Both the position numbers and the translations under genes were made by a program. Of a DNA stretch of 64,000 nt, positions 29,221 to 40,400 are shown one piece after another (the first letter of the stretch is position 1; the number at the start of each line of letters is the position of its first letter). A model generated the notes under the pieces. It saw only the letters and a list, made by a program, of their open reading frames with translations. It did no database searches and had not been told where the DNA came from. The DNA is from Salisapilia sapeloensis (taxonomy: Eukaryota > Oomycota > Peronosporomycetes > Peronosporales > Salisapiliaceae). Where the stretch lies: positions 42,167 through 106,166 of the forward strand of contig JAADVB010000033.1 of assembly GCA_023334545.1 (NCBI GenBank). The letters are read 5' to 3'.

Positions 29221-32200
29221 TTATGTCGTCGCCACTGGTTGCATGAGCGCAAAGCTGCCAGTACCGACCTTTGGTGGTTGGCCAAGGACCAACTTTGCCG
29301 ATGGACTCGTCAATTCGTCACTAATACCGTCCAACGCTGCCTCGGTCAAGAATTTCATGGACGTTTCGAACGTAATCTGTTGGAAGGACGAACCCTTCTT
29401 GGCCATACCAATGCGGTTCAATGGCGTGTAACCTCCTTGAGAGGTCATGTAGTCGGCCAGTAGGCTCAAATGGCGCGGGTCGACGCTGATGCCGTACACA
29501 CCGAACACTTCCATAATTTGCTTAGAAATGGAAGCGCGTGCAGCTTCGACACCGTACGTCTGGAGCACTTGGTAAATGTCATTCGTCATGAGATTGTTCA
29601 CGTCCAAAATCTCATCAAAGTTCCAGATCGCCTGGAAGTTCAGTCCAGCTGTTTGGACACACGGACGCTCTTCCGAGTCGTTACCAAGTCGCTGTTGGAT
29701 CAAGTAGCATCGACTAATACCTGGGCAGTGCTGCACCAAAATCTGATTCGCGGTCTTTTCAACCATCGGAACCATGAGCATCGTCTTAAAGTGTGCTGGG
29801 AAGCGCAGACGCAGCTCGATCGAGTTGCGCGCGCGGTCACGACCGATGCGGACGAAGTGGTCGTTCTTCATGACATTTGCGGGCACTTCAAGCGGCTCGA
29901 GACCGTCAATAGAAGATGCAGTCTTCGACTTCTTACCCTTCTTGTTTGACTTGGTCATCGTATCCGTCACATCTGTCGTGCCATTCGATCCTCCGTTCAT
30001 CTCGTCGTCACTTTCATCGTCCGGGCCCTTGGCATTCGTTGGGGCACTGCGGATCTGTTCATCTTCTTCATCCATCTCGCCGTACCCTCGCATCTCGCCA
30101 CGACTGCCAAAGCGAAGAGTACCTTGTTCCTCATCATTGTCCTCTTCCTCCTCATCGTCCTTGGCCGCGGCACGAGTCGGGACCTCTCCACCACCACCAA
30201 ATGAGTTGACAGTCGAAGCAGACGACACATGGAGACCACTCTTACGGATCTCACGCTTAATTAACGACAAGAACTTGCTCACGAACTTCTCTGCGACGGC
30301 AGTGTGAACGTCGTCGACGGACAGACCGAAGGAGCGACGAATGTTCTCTTGGTCGAAGAACGTCAGGCTGATCGTGTAGTCTCGCACCCACGTGATGCCA
30401 TTGTCGCTCTTGACGAACTCATCCTGCACGCGGACACCTTGCTTGTTGTGGATGAGGGATGTGAGTGGCACTCGACTCAGCTTCTTCTCGACTTCCTGTG
30501 CACGGGACTCGGGGATGGACGGTCGCAGCGGGATCGTCATCATTGGCGTCGACATGTGTGGACTCGCCGTCATGATAATCTCACGTAGACGCGGGATACC
30601 GAGCGTAACGTTCGCCGCACCGTGACCGGCAAGATGGAACGTGTTCAACGTCATCTGCGTCGACGGTTCTCCAATACTCTGCGCACAGATGACACCAACG
30701 TTCTCTCCAGGTGCACACATACTACGCAAGAAGTTGACCCACACGAGCAACTGGAATGCATCTGGCGAAATACGATGCTTGCGCTGCATCTTATCCGTGT
30801 CCACTTCCTTCTCCTCCTCATGCTTCCTCTTGGACTTCTTACTCTTCTTCTTTCGCTTCATTTCCTCCAGACAAGACGCTGGGTTGCGACTATTGTAGTC
30901 CGCAAGTTGTTCTTGCAGGCGCTCCGAGACGAGACCGACGTGCTTATTCAACGATCGTTGCTGCATCACCGGGTCCGGAAGCGTCGCCTTGATGATGTCG
31001 ACTCGACCAGAGAAGGCACGCGTCTTGAGAGTTGGTTTGCTCGACTTGAAGAACGTCGTGCGTGGGACGTTGAATGCTTCCTGTCCAGTGCCGAGGTATC
31101 GGACATTGTAGATAGAGTCCCTTCCATCCGTAGCTTCAGTCGCCACAGCCGTGATTTCAGCTGGGAAGAAACCTTCTTCAATCTTTCCTCGCTTCCACTT
31201 CTTCTCTCCTTCCTTGAGCTTACGGCACTGGACGATCGTACCGACAGCAAGTGTCGAGTTCGCGTCCGATACATCCCCACGCTTGGCACGACGCATCGAG
31301 TCGTGGAGCTTAATTGGATCCATAATATCCAACTGGGTCTTGTCAAAGAAGTCAGCACCAATACCGTTCTTCGTCGACATGCTGCGGTGGTTCATGGCCA
31401 AAAAGTTAAACTGCGCATCCTTACCGGACAGCAGAGCAGTCTGCAACGGGTCCACACCGTCTTCACCGTACAAGAACTGGACGACACTACCTTCACTGTC
31501 TCGAACCGTGTGGTCGTAAGTGACCGTAAGGTCCTCCAAGTGCTTCATCAGACAACGCTGGAGGTATCCGCTTCGACTCGTCTTGACGGCAGTATCCACA
31601 AGACCTTCTCGTCCAGCCATACAATGGTGGTAGTACTCTTGTGGACGCAGACCGGTTAAGAATCGATCGGTGATGTATCCACCGGCACGAGGTGCTGGGT
31701 CGAAAGGTTCAAACGACGGCAAGGATCGACCGCTACAGAGGATCGGCACACGTCGGCCTTCCAACGCTTGTTGTCCGAGACCACACGAGATTTGCGAGTG
31801 GTTCACCATCGATCCCTTTGCACCTGTCAAGACCATGAGCGAAAAGTTATTCTTCGGGAACGACTTGTTCTGTCCCGACGGCAAACAAGTCTTGATGATG
31901 TCACTGTTCGAGCCATGGACGGTGCCCATCATGTGTGCGTCCAGCGCTGCAGCATTGTCCGGTGCGTCGGCACCACTGAGTAGCGTATGCATGCGCGATC
32001 GGATCTGATCTCTCTCTTCGTCGTTCATACGACGCTGCTGACCTTCCGACGTAGATCTCTTGTTGTTCAAGAGATCTTCCAAGCCCGCAAACTCTGCGTA
32101 CGCTTCTTCACCGTTGACAACAGAGTCATCCACTAGTTTCTGACGACGCTGCTCAGCTTCAGTCGTGAGCGTCAAGTCCTCCATAGCACACGTGTGACCG

Positions 32201-34617
32201 GCAAACTGCAAGTACGTCGTAAAGAGTCGACCGAGAGCAGTTAGCAAGTCAGCAGCGACGCGAGCACCGTAGAGCTCAAAGCTGGCGTGGACGAAACCGT
32301 GCATGGATGCACCGAACTGGGCCTTGTCGAGCACACCTTGCATCAACTCGCCATCTCGGAAGATGACAATGTGCTCTCCATTGTTGTTGCCATACAAGTC
32401 GCTCTTGATCTTTGCTTTACTGTCGAGATTTAACGGTGCTTTGCCCTTCGTCAGCATCTTGAGAATCGATGTGATCACCTGCTTACCAGTCCACATCGGA
32501 CGTGGCTTGAGGATCGCTGGCATCACCGTCTCAACGCGCAAGTCGTCGTAGTTGGCATCCTCTAGACTCGCCCACGCACTGTACAGCAGCTGCATGTACA
32601 TGTCCTTGTCCAAGAACGTGTCTCTCTGCGTAAGCTTCACACCACTGTCGACGTGGTCCTGGATCAACCCACGCAATGGCGATCCGTCCGTCGGGACGAG
32701 GTACTGGTGATCGTTCTGAGCAATGTGGTACGCTTCGGCACGAGCGAGTTCGCTCTGTGGGAAGTGCATGTTCATCTCATCACCGTCAAAGTCAGCGTTG
32801 AACGTGTTACAGTTGGCGTAGTGCATACGCAGCGTCTGCATCGACGGGTTCGTCAACACACGAGCGACGTGCGCCATCATACTCGGTTTATGCAGTGTCG
32901 GCTGTCGGTTCATCAGGACAACATCACCCGTCTGCAAGTGACGCCACACTTTCTTCACATTGTGCTTACTCGAGCCCATCGCACTCGCCGAGCGGGTAAG
33001 CAGCGTCTTACTAATGGCTTCGCGTTGGTGAGCACTGCGCTTACTCAAGTCGATCAATCGACCAGTCTCACTTTCGACAAAGTTCGCACCAGGATGCACT
33101 TCTGGTCCATTGATGACGAGCTGTCGCATCTCTTCGACATTCCACGCCGTCACAGGCTGTGGGTACGTCAGTGTGCGAGCAAAGCGCAAGGGCACTCCGA
33201 TTTGACTTGTGCTAATGTACGGATCGGGCGAAATGACCGATCGAGCAGCGTAGTTAACACGCTTACCCATCATATTCTTACGGAACAGACCTTCCTTCTT
33301 CTCAATCACTTGCTTGATGCCTTGTGCAGCATCGGCACCAGCGTTCGAGCTGTCAACCAACGAGTTCACAGTCGTCTGGAGCTCTGTCCATTGAGTGATT
33401 TTACGAGACAAATTCAGCTGACGCTTCTCTTCCTCGGCACTTTCCTCTGCGCTTTCTTCAGTGCTACGTTGCTGCGCGTAATAGTCTGTCTGGACGATGC
33501 TCTCACTCAGTTGGATAATCTTGGACAAGTACGAGTTCTGTGCATGCTCAAACTGTTGGTCACCCATGAACACAGGCGGTCGGAAGCGAGAAGGAGCCAC
33601 AGGGATGACGTTCAAGAAGAATTTGCGCCACCCATCGTTCTTAGCGCCTGGCACACGACCACTCGCAGCGTTTCGGTTGCCGTACAAGAGCTCCATGAGC
33701 CCTTCTTCCTGTTTCCACAGCATCTGAAGCTGCGACTGGACTTCGAGCGGCGGCATGAACTTGTTCTTGGCAACGTCTCCCGTGCCTTCATCGTCATCGT
33801 CGTCCGAATCGTCCGAGTCATCGGCCTTCTTTCCATCGTCCGAATCCATACCTTCCATAGTGTCCATGGCAGACGAGATGACAGCATGACGATTGCGATT
33901 GTGACGCAACGACCTCATACTCAATTCTTTGTGGAAGATCTTGGCTTTCTGATCCTGTCGCAGCTTGGGCGAGATCGCGCCACAGTTCTCACATTTGTGC
34001 TTGATCGCTTTAAAGAACTGGTCGATGATTTTCGATCGTTGGACCTCAACGGATCGAGGCTGGTGTGGCAGCTTGGAAGGCTCGTCTCCACCTTGCTGCG
34101 CACCAGAGAGTGCGAGACGCTCGTACTCGTCCAAAATCGCCTGTCGTCGCTTCTGCGTTCGCTCCGGAGGTTCATCTTCGACACCATCACGTTGCTCTAG
34201 GAGCTCTGGCAGCATGGCCGCTTCGTCCGTGAAGCCATTGTCAAGTAAGAGCAAATGCACTCGTACAGCACGAGCTCTGGCTGCTGACATGCGGAATTTA
34301 TGGCAAGAAAAGCATTTACGCTTGAGTAGATTGAGCATGTGATTAAACAGCACTGGATTGTACACTGGCACAGGGAGCTCAATATGGCCGACGTGTCCTG
34401 GACATTCCTTTTGCGTTTGATGGCATGTCGGACAAATCATGTGAAAGTCAATCGGACCCATTGCCGGGTCATACAGACCGCCGACGACCGGATTATTCAA
34501 CGTATCGAATGATAGTCGGCTCGTGACCTGCTTGACACTAAGCTTGCGTAGCTCCTCGTCACTATAGAAGCCGAAACCGACTTCATTGACATCATGTCGA
34601 AGTATCATTTGGTCCAT
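29221..34617 (-). CDS. POLR1A: DNA-directed RNA polymerase I largest subunit (RPA1/A190)
   Basis: Intronless, 1798 aa, close to the family length. This catalytic subunit transcribes rDNA in the nucleolus. N-terminal clamp zinc site CPTCHQTQKECPGHVGH is at about residues 63-79, with CFSCHK after it. The catalytic NADFDGDEMNMHFPQSE (three Asp that bind Mg) is at about 607-623. Later blocks include GENVGVICAQSIGEPSTQMT (trigger-loop region). There is no heptapeptide CTD, which excludes RPB1. GLYDPAMGPIDFHMICP and the long acidic, Ser-rich jaw insertion (EEEEDNDEEQ, DESDDEMNGG) point to Pol I rather than Pol III. The start is the first ATG of the frame, before the conserved RLSFDTLNNP region. Confidence 0.97.
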   Translation of the reverse strand: MDQMILRHDVNEVGFGFYSDEELRKLSVKQVTSRLSFDTLNNPVVGGLYDPAMGPIDFHMICPTCHQTQKECPGHVGHIELPVPVYNPVLFNHMLNLLKRKCFSCHKFRMSAARARAVRVHLLLLDNGFTDEAAMLPELLEQRDGVEDEPPERTQKRRQAILDEYERLALSGAQQGGDEPSKLPHQPRSVEVQRSKIIDQFFKAIKHKCENCGAISPKLRQDQKAKIFHKELSMRSLRHNRNRHAVISSAMDTMEGMDSDDGKKADDSDDSDDDDDEGTGDVAKNKFMPPLEVQSQLQMLWKQEEGLMELLYGNRNAASGRVPGAKNDGWRKFFLNVIPVAPSRFRPPVFMGDQQFEHAQNSYLSKIIQLSESIVQTDYYAQQRSTEESAEESAEEEKRQLNLSRKITQWTELQTTVNSLVDSSNAGADAAQGIKQVIEKKEGLFRKNMMGKRVNYAARSVISPDPYISTSQIGVPLRFARTLTYPQPVTAWNVEEMRQLVINGPEVHPGANFVESETGRLIDLSKRSAHQREAISKTLLTRSASAMGSSKHNVKKVWRHLQTGDVVLMNRQPTLHKPSMMAHVARVLTNPSMQTLRMHYANCNTFNADFDGDEMNMHFPQSELARAEAYHIAQNDHQYLVPTDGSPLRGLIQDHVDSGVKLTQRDTFLDKDMYMQLLYSAWASLEDANYDDLRVETVMPAILKPRPMWTGKQVITSILKMLTKGKAPLNLDSKAKIKSDLYGNNNGEHIVIFRDGELMQGVLDKAQFGASMHGFVHASFELYGARVAADLLTALGRLFTTYLQFAGHTCAMEDLTLTTEAEQRRQKLVDDSVVNGEEAYAEFAGLEDLLNNKRSTSEGQQRRMNDEERDQIRSRMHTLLSGADAPDNAAALDAHMMGTVHGSNSDIIKTCLPSGQNKSFPKNNFSLMVLTGAKGSMVNHSQISCGLGQQALEGRRVPILCSGRSLPSFEPFDPAPRAGGYITDRFLTGLRPQEYYHHCMAGREGLVDTAVKTSRSGYLQRCLMKHLEDLTVTYDHTVRDSEGSVVQFLYGEDGVDPLQTALLSGKDAQFNFLAMNHRSMSTKNGIGADFFDKTQLDIMDPIKLHDSMRRAKRGDVSDANSTLAVGTIVQCRKLKEGEKKWKRGKIEEGFFPAEITAVATEATDGRDSIYNVRYLGTGQEAFNVPRTTFFKSSKPTLKTRAFSGRVDIIKATLPDPVMQQRSLNKHVGLVSERLQEQLADYNSRNPASCLEEMKRKKKSKKSKRKHEEEKEVDTDKMQRKHRISPDAFQLLVWVNFLRSMCAPGENVGVICAQSIGEPSTQMTLNTFHLAGHGAANVTLGIPRLREIIMTASPHMSTPMMTIPLRPSIPESRAQEVEKKLSRVPLTSLIHNKQGVRVQDEFVKSDNGITWVRDYTISLTFFDQENIRRSFGLSVDDVHTAVAEKFVSKFLSLIKREIRKSGLHVSSASTVNSFGGGGEVPTRAAAKDDEEEEDNDEEQGTLRFGSRGEMRGYGEMDEEDEQIRSAPTNAKGPDDESDDEMNGGSNGTTDVTDTMTKSNKKGKKSKTASSIDGLEPLEVPANVMKNDHFVRIGRDRARNSIELRLRFPAHFKTMLMVPMVEKTANQILVQHCPGISRCYLIQQRLGNDSEERPCVQTAGLNFQAIWNFDEILDVNNLMTNDIYQVLQTYGVEAARASISKQIMEVFGVYGISVDPRHLSLLADYMTSQGGYTPLNRIGMAKKGSSFQQITFETSMKFLTEAALDGISDELTSPSAKLVLGQPPKVGTGSFALMQPVATT

Positions 34618-34912
34618 GACTAACTAACTCGTATGAAAGACTAGTCTAGAGAGAATCACGAAAGTCGTAGAGACAGCTACCCAAGGCACAGGAACAAGCC
34701 TCGTCTCGTGATGTCGCTTCCAGTCGATTTGTTTGTTTTGTGTCGACCATCCAGAATTTTAGCCAATCGTACGTGACCTGATATCACATACGGAATGCTC
34801 ATTGGGTGAAACTTATATGAAAAGGTATCCATCTATCTTGAAAGGGCATATAGGGATGCATGTTGCCAAGGGTTAGTCGATCGATACCAACCGCTACTCT
34901 AGGTGCACGAAT

Positions 34913-36511
34913 CTACTCTTCGTACATGCCACAGTCGGCAATGACCACTGGCACCGTCGGCTTGTCTCCCTTGTCCGTCTCCAACTGCTCCACACGTTCC
35001 ACGACATCAAATCCCTCCACGACTTTACCGAACACGACGTGCTTGCCGTCCAAGTGCGGCGTCGGGACGGTCGTAATGAAGAACTGAGAGCCGTTCGTAC
35101 CTGGCCCGGCATTCGCCATGGACAAGAGACCCTTCTCCGTGTGCTTCAACTTGAAGTTCTCGTCCGGGAACTTCTCGCCGTAGATCGATTCGCCGCCCGT
35201 GCCGTCGCCATTCGTAAAGTCTCCGCCTTGGCACATGAAGCCCTTGATGACACGGTGGAAGGCGCTGCCCTTGTAGTGCAGAGGCTTGCCCATCTTGCCT
35301 TCGCCCTTCTCTCCAGTGCACAGCGCGCGGAAGTTCTCGGCAGTCTTCGGCACAACGTCCTTGAAGATCTGCATGACGACTTTACCAGCATCTTCATCGC
35401 CGATCTGGAGGTCGAAGAAGACCTTCGGGTTGTTCGGGTCGAGCTCGATCTCGCCTTCAACATCCTCCTTGTCATTGTACATAGAAACCTTGTTGAAGAA
35501 GCCGCCGAAGACCTTCTTCTCCGCCTGCTTGGCCTGCTGCAGCTTACTCTTGACCAGTTCGATTTGCTTCCGAACGTCCCTGTTCTTCGGGTCGAGCTTG
35601 GCGGCAGCCAATAGATCTTCCTTGGCACGGTCCAAGTCGTTCAGGTGCATGCGTCCGACACCGCGACGGAAGAGACCTTTGATGTTGTCCGGGTCGTTTG
35701 CCAGCGCCTTGTTGGCAGAGGACACGACCTCGGAGTAGTCTTCCGTCTTGATGCAGCACATGGCGACGTTGAGGTAGCACGTCGTCTGCAGAGCCTTCAT
35801 ACGCTGCTTGTCGACATCCTCAACGTCGTACAGGTCTTCCATGACTGCTGCGGCTTCCTCGTACTTGGTAATGGCTTGGTTATACTTTTTCTCCTTGAAC
35901 GCAGCCGTGCCTTCATCCTTCAAAGACGTGCATTCGGCCAACTTTTCCTCCGCATCCATCTCCCAAATCTCCTTCTTCTTCGGGTCAAAGCCAAGGAGCT
36001 CGACATCGAATTTCAAAGTAGCGTTCTGAGGAATCTTGGGTGGCATCCCGTTCTTCCCGTACGCGTACTCTGGTTTCGCCGTCACAACTGCTTTCTGTAG
36101 GATATAGGAATAAGTACAAGGTAAGAGTTCTTTTTAGTCGTATGGACCTACCTCTCCAACTTTCATAGACGCAAAGACGAGATCCCATGCTTTAATGACA
36201 TCGCCTCGATTCAGCGTGAACTAGAGATAGCTATTGCTTAGTGTCTACATGTATCAGGATGACAAGTTATCATAGTACCTTAAACTCCGAGTTACGGTCG
36301 CGAGAGCTATCGAATTTCGTTCCGTCCAACAAGGTCCCGGTGTAGTGTGCTAGATCACTATTAGCAACTCGTACTCACCAATTATCTTTCAACTAGTACC
36401 TCGAATCTCATATCCATCCGGAGGCATGCCACCCGATCCTTCCACATACGTCTCTTTCAGAACTCCTCCATCTCCAGAAAGGTCCACTGCTTTACTCATT
36501 TCTTCTGCCAT
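34913..36511 (-). CDS. Dual immunophilin: FKBP-TPR-cyclophilin fusion, 4 exons
   Basis: Protein of 477 aa; exons 36400-36511, 36279-36349, 36152-36220, 34913-36094; introns 50-58 nt. Residues about 15-121 form an FKBP domain with its pocket residues kept ([34 protein letters not shown]). Residues about 132-257 are three TPRs of the Hsp90-binding immunophilin type. Residues 306-475 are a cyclophilin: [15 protein letters not shown] holds the catalytic Arg (365). The cyclosporin-contact Trp is His (PHLDGKH, His431), as in cyclophilin 40, which lowers drug affinity. So one chain has two unrelated prolyl isomerases plus a probable Hsp90 adaptor. The same domain order is known in Toxoplasma FCBP. 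The ATG at 36511 was chosen; a second ATG lies four codons later. Confidence 0.95.
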
Positions 36512-36647
36512 TGCGCTCTACCTCACTTGTACTGGTATGAGGCGCTCTGTCGGGTTTTGGCGTAGATTCTAGAAATCTAAATCTTATGCGTATTGTGATT
36601 GGCTAAAATTCGTCTGAAAATGAATGCTGTCATGATGATATGGACAC

Positions 36648-37217
36648 CTAGCGGAGCATGTTGAGATTGGTCATGGTGCGCACGAGAGCAGTATCGCATT
36701 CGTCTTGGATACGATGTAGTTGCTCCTGATGACCTTGACGTTCTTTATCAAATTGTTTCTTTAAACGCTGTCGACCGATTATCGAAGTTTCCATTCGCAT
36801 CTCGACTTGTCGATCCAATTCCCGCTCGAGTTCATCCTCAATTAGCTTGTTTACTTGAGCACGATACCGGTGTTGCGTCTTCTGTACTAGCTCTACTTCA
36901 AGACGTCGACGCTCTTGACTGTGGAGGTCTCTCCGCTGGAGCTCGTGTCGTAACCCACGTAGCGACTCCATGTACTTCTTTTCTGCTTTCTATATTTTGT
37001 ATCATGCACATGAGCAACAGAGACAACTATGCGTAATAATGTTATATACTTGGACTTGGAGTCTATATTGTTCGTTCCACTTGACGCAATCGCCCAGCTT
37101 GCGGTCCGACTGGGTCTCTGCGTTCTTCGTTGGTTTTACACGGACAGCATTATCGGTTGCTCTCGTGCATTTCAAATCACCTATCGATGGGTGTAGCTTT
37201 GTACGATACATTGGCAT
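36648..37217 (-). CDS. Small coiled-coil protein, 2 exons (unassigned)
   Basis: Protein of 169 aa; exons 37050-37217 and 36648-36989, intron 60 nt. After a basic start (MPMYRTKLHPSIGD), nearly all of residues 50-165 is a charged helix (LRHELQRRDLHSQERRRLEV, IEDELERELDRQVEMRMET). There is no known domain. Without splicing, only the second exon would be read, from a Met inside the helix; the intron has good GTATAT/ATAG ends and keeps the frame, so I take the longer form. The divergent kinesin gene starts 187 bp away, which suggests shared regulation and perhaps a cytoskeletal role, but this is inference. Confidence 0.65.
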
Positions 37218-37403
37218 CTTCAGACTCCTGACAACCGAAAGATGGTAAATGAGACGCACAAAGCATGATGTCCTGATCTGCTCTCTGTCTTATCAGGTTC
37301 GGTAGCAAATCCACGATATGATCGTTACGATCCTAAATATAGGGCTGAATCGTGTTACGTGAAACTTGGCATCTTCTTTCCAACAAGAACAAAGTGATTA
37401 GCA

Positions 37404-40400
37404 ATGGGGAGTGATGAGAAAGAGGTGGAAAACATCCAGGTGGCAGTACGCTGCCGCCCGATGAACCAACGGGAGATACGAGAACAGGCATCTTCGTGTT
37501 TTCAAAGTGAAAATGGCATAGCAGTTTTGACGAACTTGGAAAATCTGTCTGAAAAGTATGAATATGCCTTTGATCATGTCTATGGATGTGAAACACCACA
37601 AGATCAAGTGTTTTCTGACATTGGTGCCCCTATCTTGGATCGTGCTTTTGGTGGATATAATGGTACCATCTTTGCGTATGGACAAACTGGGAGTGGTAAA
37701 ACCTTTAGTATGAGTGGAGTCCGAGGCGATGAAACCTTAGAAGGACTCATTCCACGCATGAATACTGCGATTTTTGATCGAATAGCTGCAGAGACACAAG
37801 TGAATGCGGACAAAAGTTATCTGGTCGAGTGCTCCTTCTTTGAAATTTACAATGAAATTATCTATGACTTGCTAGATCTGCACTCTGGTGCTACTGGCCA
37901 TGGAAAGAAGTCTAAAGTTGGATTGGAAATCAAAGAGCATGCAGTTCTTGGTATTTACGTGAAGGACTTACAAGAACGAGTTGTACAGAACCGAGATCAG
38001 TTGACGGAGCTTATGACTCAAGGAACACAGGCTCGGACAGTTGGATCCACGCAAATGAATGCCGAAAGCTCACGCTCGCATTCGATCTTTGTCATCAAAA
38101 TTCATCAAAAGGATACAGGCGATGAATCCAAGAACTTGTTCGCGAAAATAAACCTCGTCGATCTTGCTGGGTCTGAGCGTGCCGCATCGACTGGAGCACA
38201 AGGCGATCGATTAAAGGAAGGCGCGAATATTAACAAGAGTCTGAGTGCTTTAGGCAACGTCATTAATGCTCTCGTCGAAGCATCTAGGACGGGAAAGAAA
38301 GTGTTTATTCCATACCGGAATTCAAAGCTTACACGCGTCTTGCAAGAGTCTTTGGGAGGCAACAGTTTGTGCTCCATGTTGGCAACTCTTTCTCCGGCCA
38401 ACATTAACTTCGCAGAAACCCTGAGTACCCTCAAATATGCCAACAGAGCGAAATCAATTAAAGTAAATGCAAAGAAAAACGAGTCATCTTCCCAGATAAG
38501 TCAGTTGAATGACGAAATTGCTGCACTGAAGCGCAAGTTAGCAGAGCAAACTGAAGCATCCATTGGACTGGATCCGAAAGAGAAAGAGGAAATGATCAAG
38601 CGGTATGAGAAACAGATTCAAGAGGTTGATCGTGTGCGTCTACAGACGTGGGAAGACAAAGTGAAGTTGTCCAAACTACAAGAAGCCGAGCGACAGCGTC
38701 ATGAGAAAGAGAAGGCAGCAGCAGATAGACGTATTAAAGAGGAGCGAACGAGAAAATGGAAACTATTAGAAGAAAAGGGTGATACAGAACTTATGTTGAG
38801 AGCGCTACGTGATCTGGATATGAGCTCATCTGTCTCGACATTGGCCATGACGAGTAGCGCTTCAGGTCAAGATTGGCTGGAGAAAGCAAAAAAGCTGCGT
38901 CAGACAGAGAATAATGTGAAGGATCATCGGACGATGATCATGGTGTTTAAATCATCTTTGGACAAAGATGTTAGTACATGGCAAGAACGTATGAAGCGTG
39001 AGGCCCTAGATCCAGATAGCAAGCGACAGAATGCGGCAACTTTGCACATGACTGTGAATCAATTGTGTAGTAAGATAGATAATATTAGTGCAGAAGCAAA
39101 CGAGCTTTTGGACCAGGAAAAAGTATTAATGCAAGAGGAAAATGAATTGATACGTGAAATGGAGGTGAAGTTGGCTGCTTTAAAACTACAAAAGGATTTG
39201 CCATTGCCGGTACAAAATCAAAATGCAGCACCAGTGCCCCAGGCAAGTACTATGAAGTCGAATGAATCTACGGATGAAATTCAAATTGCAGATGAGAAAG
39301 TCAAAGGGTTGTCGATTACAATTGAAATGGTGAAGACGCAGCAGTCCAACCGAGTAAAAGAGGTCCAACGTGAGCGCCGTCGTATGTTCGACTTCAGTGC
39401 GATCTCGCTTGTGTTTATCCAGTACATCGATCAGTGCATGGATAGTAACACAGCAGTACCAGAGAGCTTGGAAGCTTGGCAAAAACTAAAGACCGCTCTT
39501 ACATCTGCTTCCGCCACTTGGCAAAGTATCTGTCAGTCTGAATTTGACGAGCGTGATGCATCAGAAGATGATAAAGATATATATACTCCATTAGGCGAAA
39601 TACATGCATTAGGAATGGAAAGTAAGCAGATACTGGCCCAACAAATCCAAGTTTCTTCAAACACCCAAGACGCCAAGCACATTCGATTAAAGAGCAATGG
39701 CTACTGGGTCCCGATCTCCACGGATGCATCACCAACTATTGTCGTGGACCTGAAATGCCCACACATTCTCTTTTCGATTTCTCTCGCTGGCGGCACAATT
39801 AAACAGAATAATGAAGTTACTACAGCATCCAGCAGCTTGCCTGAAAATGAATCAGGCGCCGCTACTAAACAGGCACCGTCAGATGAAGCAGAAGTTATCG
39901 TAAATGATGACGTTGCATCAAAGGATAAGCTAAAAGAGGTGGTGAGTAAGTACAACGTTGCGGACATCACAGGTGACCATGATATCACGCATGAGCTACT
40001 TGGTTATACAATGTCCTGGATGCGATTATTAAAGACGGATGCAGTACCTACGAAGCTATATGGAAGGCCACCTATACGCTTTTTGCACGATGTGATTTGT
40101 GCTATCATTAAGAACACAGGCTTCGGCTTCCAATCGTTCACGCCGGAAGAGTTTGATTATGCTCAGCTTTCTGGGAAAGAAGAACGCGGAAATTTTCTTG
40201 TTAAAGTGATTAAGCTTGTAGCTGACTTTTACGAGAACGAAAAGGATGTGACGATTTCTGCGACACCGGCATCGATACTTGCTGGTAAAAATCCTGTGGA
40301 TACTCTCAAGCTGCTTTGCTACCTTGCGCTTGCAGCGATGAACCATGTACTTCGCGAAAAGAGTGAAAACAATTCAGCAGCAGCTGATAACAATACTGAT

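Noticed and set aside
30622-31659. 345-codon open frame on the + strand
   Set aside because: Also antisense to the Pol I subunit, Leu/His-rich with no recognisable fold.
32653-34200. 515-codon open frame on the + strand
   Set aside because: It lies fully antisense to the conserved RNA polymerase I largest subunit; its translation has no domain and follows from codon bias of the real gene.
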